Source: Azadirachta indica
Lineage: Eukaryota; Streptophyta; Magnoliopsida; Sapindales; Meliaceae
NCBI GenBank assembly: GCA_022749755.1
Contig: CM040440.1
Location: 20,509,269 to 20,573,268, forward strand
Direction of reading: 5' to 3'
DNA length: 64,000 nt
Position numbers and translations under genes: made by a program. Within the stretch, counting starts at the first letter, position 1; the number at the start of each line of letters is the position of its first letter. The notes beneath the pieces were generated by a model. It ran no database searches. It had not been told where the DNA came from and was given only the letters and a program-made list of their open reading frames with translations. Shown piece by piece: positions 24,201 through 33,834 of this stretch.

Positions 24201-25007
24201 TATTATTAATCCAATAGTTAATCGTCTATTCCAACTCTTGGACTTCACAAAATCAATGGTTAATTAATATCTCAAATTTAGAAAAATATTGTCTTTTAAT
24301 AATTTTTAATACAAAAAAATTGATGTCTGTATTTTAAAAACTCCGCTGTAAAGAAGAACTATTAAAATGACATAAATATATTACGTACTCTTAAAGAATT
24401 TTTTTCATTGTAACATGCAGTTTTAAAGGTGGTAACACATCTAAATAAATAATTAATTTCATGATCCGAAGACTTTGAATTCCAAGAATTCACGGCCGTG
24501 TATAAGTTATTAAAATATATATATATATATATATGTATGTATATGCATAAAAGGTAATAAAAAAACATATAATTGGTCGCTCTTGTGTTAGTGCTGGCAT
24601 TTTCATACACGAAAATTCACTATTTCTTCACGAAAGCACCTGCAGACTAAACTGCATGCCCTACTTTTTAATAAAAAAATTTGGCCTGCACAATATAAAT
24701 ATGTGCAACAGGCAAAAAAACGAGACTCTTATCAGAATATTTTATATATATATATATATAATCGGAAAATATTGTTGTTATTTTGAATTAGTTACCTTAT
24801 TTTGCTCATCATCTTATATCACATCTGCGTTTGACACAAGTGGAGTTGGTAGCTTTTAGATATATATTCTTATTATAGTTAATCAAAACAAGACTGTAAT
24901 TAATAATTAATCAAACTAATTTTTTTCTTTAAAAAAATGATAGGATGAATAAAAATTTTCAAGTATATATGTGTACATAATATATATATATATATATATA
25001 TATATTA
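21209..25007. other. Intergenic, microsatellite-rich
   Basis: No supported gene. Contents: (CTA)n at about 21,940-21,962; (TA)n at about 22,160-22,187, 22,330-22,346, 24,146-24,160, 24,515-24,534, 24,741-24,762 and 24,979-25,006; a TCTTTC-type run at about 23,010-23,042. Between 22,700 and 24,020 the sequence is less AT-rich and has short open frames on both strands, none of which resembles a known protein. Confidence 0.55.
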
Positions 25008-25261
25008 GGAGAATGCTCATTGCCCCCTTATTTTTAAGTTAATACTCGATTATCCTTTATGTTTTTTCTAATATTTTATCATTCCTCTGATTTTTTTTTA
25101 TTTTGCTCTTCAATTCAATTGATTTAAAAAATAATAAAATCGAAAATATTTAAAATATTAAAAGGCAAAATCGAAACTTAAAGAGGTGATGAAATATTAA
25201 AAAAATATAAAAAAGTAATGAGATATTAACTCAAAAAATAAAGGGTAATAGGCATTCTTCC
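25008..25261. mobile_element. Fold-back MITE (non-autonomous DNA transposon)
   Basis: A 254-bp element whose ends are long imperfect inverted repeats of about 85-100 bp. The left end begins GGAGAATGCTCATTGCCCC and the reverse complement of the right end begins GGAAGAATGCCTATTACCC; similarity continues through TTAAGTTAATA/TGAGTTAATA and TAATATTTTATCA/TAATATTTCATCA. Only about 55 bp separate the arms. It carries no coding capacity and could form a long hairpin RNA. The left end abuts a (TA)n run ending TATTA. I could not define the target-site duplication, so the superfamily is open. Confidence 0.8.
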
Positions 25262-25709
25262 CTGTTATATTTGGCTGTAGCAATTCACAGTTTATAAAAT
25301 ATATTTTGATACTATTGTGATGTTAAAATTATGTGATTTATATTTTGATGAAATGAAAATGGAGGGGGTGACGTTGCTTTCCATTAACAAATTAACTGAA
25401 ATGATGCGAAAAAGCTTATAGTTAAAGGACAAATATAAAGTACAAAAATGCACTGTTTATTGGTATTAACATAATCATATTTAGGAAGGTTCCTACATCT
25501 TTCCTCAAGCAGGCCCTAATTTTTACACCTTAAATTCACTATTTTTTGCTAGCTTTTATATGTATATATGTATGCATGTGTGTGTATATATATATATATA
25601 TATATACCTTTTTTACGTGTCTTCCTTTTAATGAAAATTTAATTTGATTCCATATATTATATATATATTATACTTGTTTTAATTAATTATTACTTGTAAT
25701 GTTCTGATT
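25262..25709. other. Intergenic, AT-rich
   Basis: No gene seen. A TGTGTG/(TA)n compound run lies at about 25,575-25,606. Confidence 0.5.
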
Positions 25710-26406
25710 TAAGTAGCATTTGTTTTTAAATTTGAACAGACTGAAATTTAAATTTAAGTTAAATCTGAATTTAAATGATATGTTTGTTTTTTATTGTAAA
25801 ATATTTGAAAATAAGTATTAAGTTATTTGTTTTAACAAAATAAAAAGTTTAAAAATTGATATTTTGACATATATACTCTTTTAAATAATATATTTATATT
25901 TATAATAATTTTGATTATATTAACACAATAATAAATAAAATAATAATAAATTATATTATATGTACATTATTTATTTGTTTAATATTTTTTTAAAAAACAA
26001 ATATTTCTAATCGATAATATAAAGATTAATAAAAATTAAATAAAAATAATAAATCATATTATTATATAATTGTAATTATTTAAATATATAAATTTATTAT
26101 AATAATTAAAATATAAAATAAGTAGGATTTAAAAGACAAATAGAGGGACTCACAATAGAGAAGAAATATGTTAAAAATAGTTAAATAAAATTTTAATTTT
26201 GTAAGGTAAATAAATTCATAAAATAGAGATATTTTTTAAAAATAAAAATATTAAATTATTCATACGTTTGCTTATTCAAATTTAAGTTAAAATTTTTAAT
26301 TTAATATTTTTAATAAATAATCAAATATAAGTTAAAAAACAAACAATTTTTAAATATTTGAATAATTATATTTAGAATTTATCTAAGAAAACAAACAACC
26401 CCTTAG
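25710..26406. mobile_element. Probable second MITE-like element, degenerate
   Basis: About 700 bp of extremely AT-rich sequence flanked by loosely similar inverted ends. The left reads AAGTAGCATTTGTTTTT and the reverse complement of the right reads AAGGGGTTGTTTGTTTT. AATTTAAGTTAAAT-like steps occur near both ends. The GGGGTTGTTTGTTT end style is common in plant hAT-related MITEs. The arms are diverged, and base composition alone could give some of this similarity. Confidence 0.35.
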
Positions 26407-26612
26407 TGAACAATATGCATGCCTAGATTAATTATTTTAATTGTTAGGTAATATAATAACGTGCAACAATTCTGCAATATTTAATTAATATATATATATA
26501 TATATATATAACAACTGAAGTTGGACAGCAGTTTCTCTTGTAGATCATGTAAGTATTAGTATTAATTAAATTTAATTAGATCATATACAAATTAATTTTA
26601 TTTAAATATATG

Positions 26613-26644
<32 letters not shown>

Positions 26645-27275
26645 CTGTTGAATTATTATATATATATATATATATATGTACAGGATTTATTATTTAATTT
26701 GTGTGACAGAAGATGTTATTTATTTGGGGGGGTTTTCTTAAATTAAGGAGATGTAAGTAGCTAGCTAGCGAGATAGGGTTAATTTACTATATATATATAT
26801 ATATATATATTAATTTTGACTTATTAATGAGCGTAATTATGCGAAATTAGAGTATTAATTGTAAGTTGCGGGTGGTGTCTAAATTTAATGTTGAAGAAAA
26901 ATGGATTTGACTACTCTTGAGGCTGCCAATAAAAAAGGGTATGAAAGTTTAGCACTAATTAATTATGTAAATTAAAGCAGCCATCATAGGCATGTATGTA
27001 GCGTATATGACAAACTAAGATTATAACTGGTCGGCTGACTACTAAAGAATTATTATTGCCCAATTTTGAAAAGTTTTACCATTTGTAATTTAAAAATGTA
27101 TTCATATGTATGTACCATACTCTATATGAAAGTACATACATAGACATAATATATGTATACATATATTATATATATTTTATATATGGGAAATAAATTATTT
27201 TGACAAATTGAATATTGAAGACCGCGTTAAGAAAAACCTTAGGATGATGAAAGCAACAAGACACATAGCTAGCAT

Positions 27276-27306
<31 letters not shown>

Positions 27307-27614
27307 CATTTTATACAAAAATATAATAATTATAATTATGCTAGTTTAAAATATTAATGTCCCCTAATTATCAAAAGTATTACAATATCAACAGCTGCCG
27401 GCTTACAAAGAAATGCTTTCTTCGCAAACATCTAAGACTTTTCTCTTTCACATAGATCATCTCACATAGCCTCAGGCAATGTCTATGTCCCCTCTTTGTC
27501 CCTACTCGTTTCACATTCACCACTTCTATTCTCCTCCTTCTTCTTCTTCTTCTTTATAATAACCCTCATCTCTCTTTCAATCTATATCTTCTTCATATTT
27601 CTTAATTTGTCAAT
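26407..27614. other. Upstream region of the TAC1-like gene, microsatellite-rich
   Basis: Four (TA)n runs lie at about 26,490-26,510, 26,655-26,677, 26,789-26,810 and 27,279-27,297, with a (GA)n run at about 26,626-26,644. A pyrimidine-rich leader with CTTCTT repeats at about 27,533-27,555 precedes the ATG at 27,615. No other gene is seen. Confidence 0.5.
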
Positions 27615-28175
27615 ATGGAATCCAACACTCATGAAGACTCCAAAACTTCCAGCGAAGAAACTGATAGATCAGAGCAAGCCAACGATGATATGGGCACTGG
27701 GAGATCCTACGAGTGTGTGTTTTGCAAGAGAGGTTTCACTACAGCGCAAGCCTTGGGTGGGCACATGAATATTCACAGGAAAGATAGAGCCAAGAACAGG
27801 CCAAACTCAGTTCCTTCGATTTCAGAGAAAGCTGATGAGAATTATGCAACTTTTAGATCCCATACGCCATTTCAAAGCTACCCAACTGCTCATCATCATT
27901 TTGCCATGGCTTCTGAGGTACACGTAAATTATCAAACATATTTTCCAGCATCCACATGGGATGAAAGATCCCCACAAACATATCATAGTAATGATATTCA
28001 CAGCCCCTATGGGAACAATCCTCAGCATTTGAATCTATTTGGTGATGATGTTTGGCGAGGGAATCTCAGCTTAGCAGTTGGCCCATCTCATGTACCTGAG
28101 GACGAAGAAAGGAGAGAAGGCGCCAGTAAACAAGATGAACTAGATTTGGAGCTTCGACTGGGTCATGATCCGTAG
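27615..28175 (+). CDS. TAC1-like single C2H2 zinc-finger repressor
   Basis: Intronless frame of 186 residues. The N-terminus is acidic and Ser/Thr-rich. One finger spans about residues 32-54 ([20 protein letters not shown], then MNIH), followed by RKDRAKNR. The [17 protein letters not shown] form is typical of the plant TAC1 (TELOMERASE ACTIVATOR 1) group rather than the SUPERMAN group. The middle is rich in His, Tyr, Pro and Asn, and the C-terminus carries the EAR motif LDLELRLG. Arabidopsis TAC1 links auxin to telomerase activity in leaves; orthology here is an inference from the finger. The last coding segment shares a 20-base block with the SUP-like gene 6.4 kb upstream, so the two may be old local duplicates. 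Confidence 0.88.
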   Translation: MESNTHEDSKTSSEETDRSEQANDDMGTGRSYECVFCKRGFTTAQALGGHMNIHRKDRAKNRPNSVPSISEKADENYATFRSHTPFQSYPTAHHHFAMASEVHVNYQTYFPASTWDERSPQTYHSNDIHSPYGNNPQHLNLFGDDVWRGNLSLAVGPSHVPEDEERREGASKQDELDLELRLGHDP

Positions 28176-29775
28176 TATTTTATTACATATATATTTCCGG
28201 ATTCTAGCTATATATGTAGTTATGTTTGTCATATTGTACAGCTGTGAATTCTTTATGAAATTCGATGTTTCTTATGCGGGGAATATATATTTGAATAATT
28301 TAGTTGTCTTCTTTTTTTTTGGAATCGATAAGTGTATTTAGGTCAATCGTTATGGAAATTCTACTTGCTGTGAAGGCAAAGAAGACAGTAATCGAATGTT
28401 TCCTCTGCTATTTCATGCAAGGAAGACTAGATTGTCAGCTTACACGTACGGATTTGAAGGTACTCATGTTTCGTTCATCTACCATCGAAGACTTATTACA
28501 TTAGGGTTTGTGAGATCCTTCTCTGCTATGTCTTCTCTACAATATTTTCCCTTTGATATTCTGGTTATATATATTAAGCTCTTTTTTGCAATCAATATCA
28601 TTTCTTGTTTGATGAAGCTAAATTCTTTTATAATCCAGTAAAGAATAGCAATGTTAGAATTTGCTTATGGAAGGAACTGAAATTTCTTAAATTATCCTTA
28701 AGTTTGTTGTTGATTTTCTTTGGATTTAATTTATTAGTTCGGTACCCCTAATTGCTTAATTAAAGAGTTAAAGAAAATTAGAGAAACCCATCAAAAGGGA
28801 CCCTCCCATACCTTGTTCATATTTGCTGCCCCAAGAACAGTCATAAAGTAAGCAAATTAGTTATACAAATCTAATTTATATTCTCCAAAGACTTCAGTAT
28901 ATGTCTGTTTTAATTTGCATTAAATTAATGAATTCCGATCATGACAATTGCCTTGAGCATTAGCTTTTTACATATGTTTCACACCATCAATAACATGATC
29001 GATTGTGTGACCTTAATTCTGTATGCCGTATATACTGAACACATATCCTTATCGAAACATTTGTAAAACACTTAGGCATGCAGGATAATTAATGAAAAAG
29101 AGGTATGGGTTATATTATTTGGAAGCACTGATTGATCAATCCTCTTTGTCAATGAATTTTATACGTAGTTTTTCTTTTTGTTGGTTGTTCGAGGCAGCAC
29201 TGTTTCTCTCCCTATATATATATAAATATATCAGGAAAAGCCTTCTTGAATAGTACATGAGCCAGATAGAACTAGAAGCAATGCTTTCACCCCACGAATC
29301 ATTCAGCAGCCTCACATTCAATAAAAGAGAAATTGATCATGCTACCTGTTCATTTTGTATGTGTGTGTGTATATATGCATGGATATACACACACACACAC
29401 ATGATTGAGATCAAGATGATATTTGCACCAAATTATTTCAGTTGACTACTTATTGCCATTGATGCTTGGCGATTTTTAAATTTCAGTTTGGATGATTTGG
29501 CTTAATAATGAAGCTAATTAAAATAAAAATTGATCATCGCATGCTGGTTGTCAGCTGCCTTTATAATCTTTTATTTTTTATTTTTTATCTTTTGTTTCAA
29601 GCCCGTTTAGTTATGTCTTGAGAGATGTGGGAAAAAAAGTGTCAACGGATTCATGTCTTTAGCTCTTATATTAGAGTGAAATGTGATGAGAATATGTAAT
29701 CAAGGATGTAACTTATATATATGATAAGATTATATTATCATGATATGTACCACATATCTTGTATATTTATTTATT
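28176..29775. other. 3' flank of the TAC1-like gene and intergenic DNA
   Basis: No supported gene. Short open frames at 28,304-28,641 and 29,136-29,445 have no recognisable similarity. A TG/TA/CA microsatellite lies at about 29,357-29,402. Confidence 0.5.
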
Positions 29776-31140
29776 TTGTATTTTGTGTATTGTTAATTTG
29801 ATCAAAAAATAATCAGGTCTGACTCATGAACAAGCTCAACCGATATATAATTTGGATACTTATTCATGTAAAAGAAGTTATTAATTTTAAATACATGTTA
29901 GAAGTTAGTCAGAATTGATCCTTGAACAAGATGTCTTACTCTTTTTTTTTTTTTTTCCAAAAGTGTTGATAACCAATTTGAATCTAACTAAAAAAAAATG
30001 TCTTATATTTTTCTCTTTTCTTTAAGTACTAACAATTTAGTAAAAAATAATCGATGGCCTAATTATAAAATTTTAAGTACTGACAATTCAATCAGAAGAT
30101 AATTAAAAATCTGTAAATAAGTTCAAATAAAATCTAACTTGGACCAATATTTTCATAAAAAGAGGGATCAACTCTAAATATTCCACTATGACAAACACAT
30201 TCGTATGTGTCATATCTTACATTTTCTTTTTAAGTGAAATTAATGGACTCGAAAATAATATGTATTATATTTTTTGTAGTGTTGATAATTTAGCTAGAAG
30301 TTAGTTAGGACTGAACCATAAACAAGATATCTTACACTTTGTTTTTTTTTGGGTTTATAATATGGTTGGAAGACCATCAGGGCCAACCATGACTAAACCC
30401 AAATAAGCTTTAACTAAGTTTAGATATCTACTCTCATATAGGCAAGCAACTCTTAAGTATACACAAACATTTACTCTAACAAACACATGTTACATGTGCC
30501 ACGATATCTTGCATTCGCCTCCTTTTGTTTTTATTTTTTTTTTATTTTGGGTGCTGATACTTCTGTCATAAGTTAGTTGAGACTGACTCATGAACAAAAA
30601 GCAGCATTGCAACTTTTTTTTGAGAGTCGATAATTTAATCAAAAGTCAGTTGCGACTATCTATAAATAAGATGTCCTTTTATTGTTTTTTTTTTTTTTTT
30701 TTTGAATGTTGATGATTTAATCAAAAGTCAACACGGACCAACTATGAACAAACCTAATTAAAGCCTATATATCTTGGATATTTACTTCTTTAGAGAGAGA
30801 TGTTCTTTTCAAATATATAGAGAAATGTATTCTAACAAACAAATTTAGAAATGATTCACATGTCAAATTCTAATTTTTCTTTTTAGTGCTAACAAATTTA
30901 GTCAAAAGTTAATTGCGACTAAACTATGAACAAGACTCATTGAAACCTAGTTCTTATATTTATTTTTTTCAGGAGGAGTCAATTCTAAATATACAGAAAA
31001 ATATCCTCCATAAACACATGACCACTTATATCGTGTGTCTTTTTTTTTTTTTTTTAATTTTTTTTTTGGGAGTAATTGTGATTTGGTTATACATCAACCA
31101 AAATTGACACACGAACAAGGCTAATTGTAACCTATCTATT
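29776..31140. repeat. Degenerate tandem repeat array
   Basis: At least eight diverged copies of one motif can be read, at about 29,790, 29,898, 30,280, 30,552, 30,624, 30,706, 30,888 and 31,072. Its core is T/G-TTGATAATTTAATCAAAAG, then a TTAGTTGCGACT-like step, then CATGAACAAGA, usually followed within 20 bases by a long T-tract. Longer units also share TTTACTCTAACAAACACATG and CATATCTTGCATTTT-like blocks. Spacing varies from about 75 to 380 bp, which suggests nested loss within a larger satellite-like unit. No coding potential. Confidence 0.7.
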
Positions 31141-31666
31141 CCCACAAACATTATGAAATAGATTAAACTCTTAATTTCAAAATTGAGATAAGGGGATAAA
31201 CCATATAGGTTAAATAGTGGTTCTCAGTTAATTTTAAGAAATATATATAACCCAAACAAAGATTTAGATTCTAACTTAAGGAAGATATATAGAAAGAGTT
31301 GTACTACTTTTTTTTCTTTCTTCTGACCAAATAAATAAAGGAAACTATCAGATTCATGTATGCTAGTGGAATAAAGAGTCAGTTTCTATGTTGAATTGAG
31401 GTTTCGAATTTCCCGATCACATCAGTCTGTATTTCTTAATCATGACCAATTATGGTCTAAAGTTTAAAATAAAACATAATTAGCCTAGAAAATCCAGAAC
31501 ATATATATTATTTAATAGTTGGCTATCTGACAAGAATATTGTCTTGATTATTTGGATTCAAACCAAGCCTGCCAAACGTTGAAGGTAGGCAATAAAAGAA
31601 TAATATCATATATATATTGATTCCTTAATTGTGTGTGTGTGTGTGTATTTATGTGTGTATGTCTGT

Positions 31667-31703
<37 letters not shown>

Positions 31704-32953
31704 GCTTGCATGATGTATGTGAATGTATATATACATATACATATAACATGCATTGAGGTGAGAAGAAGCCGTTCATGATTACCAGCATTTATTAATTATT
31801 ATGGCATGCAACTTGATAATCTTAATTATCAGCTTGATTTGCATGATCAAACATTGGCCAATTAAACTTCGTTAAAGATTGCTTGTGACCTAATTAATTA
31901 CTACTCTCTCTCGCGTCTCCAAAGCATTCCTATATTATATATATTCTTTATTTTGCTTTCTAATCTATACGATACACTCATATTTGCAAGCAATCATGAT
32001 TTATATATCATCATTATCTAGGCACCTAAAAGCAAAGCCTTGACTCATCAATTAATGTTTTAACTATATATATATATATATATAAATTAAACCATGATGA
32101 TCAACAATAATTAACAAACAAAATAACATATCGAAATCTAATTATTCATGCATACACATGAAAAATAGAAATTTGAGTTACTCGGGATGAGCCAAGGAAG
32201 GAGTTGATTTTCCTGATAGAAAATTATATTATTATTACATGAAAAATAAAAAAGAGAAATTTCTGGGAAGGTCCACACTCACAGAATCTTTATTCATTTA
32301 ATTGATAATTCTATTGTCTTGTTACTTAAATTTGAGTTCTATTAAGTACTACTACAGTCACAAGAAGCAAGAGTCTACCGTTTTTATTATTGTTGTTATT
32401 ATTTGAATATTGATATTTGGCGGATGTCTCTTAGAAGAAGAGGATGAAAGCCAACTTTATACCATAGTATGTACCTATCATATTGAAACCTACGCAGATG
32501 GACAAATTAGAAAAAAATTTCAACGGCATCAGTTCTGACAATTTCTAAGATTAATTTGTTGGTCGAATCTATCTATCTATCTGTATATATACAGACACAC
32601 ACACATATACATATAGATACATGAATTATCCAGACATTAAAATTTCACAATCTTATCCAATATTTCCCTTTTTAACTTGTAGATCGAACAGTATTTCTCT
32701 TTACCAACAAGAAAATACTTATATAGGTAACAAGAAGAATTAAATAATTTATGAGGATATATATATATATATATAAATGCAATTGGAGTGTGCAGTTGTA
32801 AAAATTACAATTATTAATATTTTTTCAAGTACCACTTACTAGTAGCTTCGTTGAAAACACTTCAAACTTTTCTTCGATCTATCTAAAAATCATTTTAAGA
32901 TGTTCTCCGAAAAAAGAAAAGAAAGATGATTACGAGACATAATAATCAACGAG
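31141..32953. other. Intergenic, microsatellite-rich
   Basis: No supported gene. (TG)n and (TA)n runs lie at about 31,631-31,700, with more (TA)n at about 32,066-32,084 and 32,758-32,776 and a CTAT/CA run at about 32,567-32,602. Confidence 0.5.
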
Positions 32954-33024
32954 GCACCAGTGGTCTAGTGGTAGAATAGTACCCTGCCACGGTACAGACC
33001 CGGGTTCGATTCCCGGCTGGTGCA
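32954..33024 (+). tRNA. tRNA-Gly (anticodon GCC)
   Basis: A 71-nt cloverleaf. The acceptor stem GCACCAG (32954-32960) pairs with CTGGTGC (33017-33023), and the discriminator is A. The anticodon loop CTGCCAC has GCC at 32986-32988. The T arm is CCGGG-TTCGATT-CCCGG. Internal RNA polymerase III A box (TGGTCTAGTGG) and B box (GGTTCGATTCC) are intact. No intron. The gene decodes GGC and GGU glycine codons. Nothing suggests a pseudogene. Confidence 0.97.
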
Positions 33025-33034
33025 ATAGTTTCCC

Positions 33035-33039
33035 TTTTT
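33035..33039 (+). terminator. RNA polymerase III T-run terminator of the tRNA-Gly gene
   Basis: Five T residues lie eleven bases after the tRNA 3' end, the usual Pol III stop. Confidence 0.75.
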
Positions 33040-33834
33040 ACAATATTAAGACAACAAAATGAACCGCTGATAATGGAATCGTTTGATAATTTTATTACTG
33101 GTTGGTTGTAGGTCTGGATTCTTCTTATAGATCATCTCCGAAACTATGGTCTCCGCAGATTTAGGTCTTGCCACGTGGATGCATTACACAAGTAGAGAAT
33201 AATGAAAACAGATAAGACAACGGATGACCATCACTTACTTTATAACCGAACATCATACGACGCGACGCTGGCCCATCAACCATTTGAAGCAATGTTTGAA
33301 GAGGCAACTCTTCCGAAACGAGGTTCTCACTCTGACGGCAAGCTCCATTTGATTGTTAAGCTAAGCGCAGTACCAAGCAGCCGCGGATGCAGTGCAGGCC
33401 ACAAAATTACAAACTTCAAATTGTATTCGTAAATTTATATCATACTGCTTTATGCTCGAATCATCAGTTCTGAACATTATATAATCCGGATTAAGCGCCT
33501 TTATCAAGAGACATTACAAGGTCCGTTAGCTGCTACTGCCTGTCATTTTAAAACTAAAACTCGGTAAACTATCAGGACTCTGCTTGAGTGAGTACCTCAG
33601 GAAACAGAAAACGATGCAAGAACACACTAGCAGTAGGAAACGATCATTCCAATTAATATCTTCTATTAGTTTCACACATTTAACACGCATTGCATTAGAA
33701 CCATATCTCTTTATACAACCATACCAGAATCCCTTACATACAGCATGTAAGATTGACTGTAGTAACCGCGTGAAAGAAGGGTCATTCCAGTTCTAATATA
33801 GGAGCTGCTACATATCAAATACGTAGTAGATCAT
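33040..33834. other. Spacer between tRNA-Gly and the BET1-like gene
   Basis: The sequence is less AT-rich than its surroundings. A 76-codon plus-strand frame at 33,202-33,432 is open but matches nothing I know. The right part probably holds the 3' UTR of the minus-strand SNARE gene that stops at 33,835-33,837. Confidence 0.45.

Noticed and set aside
27496..27768. 90-codon frame overlapping the TAC1-like start
   Set aside because: Runs through the pyrimidine-rich leader in another frame and has no family similarity.
31548..31788. Tyr/Ile- and His/Thr-rich minus-strand frames
   Set aside because: Translations of TA and TG/CA microsatellites.
32188..32209. TGAGCCAAGGA resembling the start of miR169
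   Set aside because: Only the first 11 bases match, the rest differs, and no complementary star arm was found nearby.
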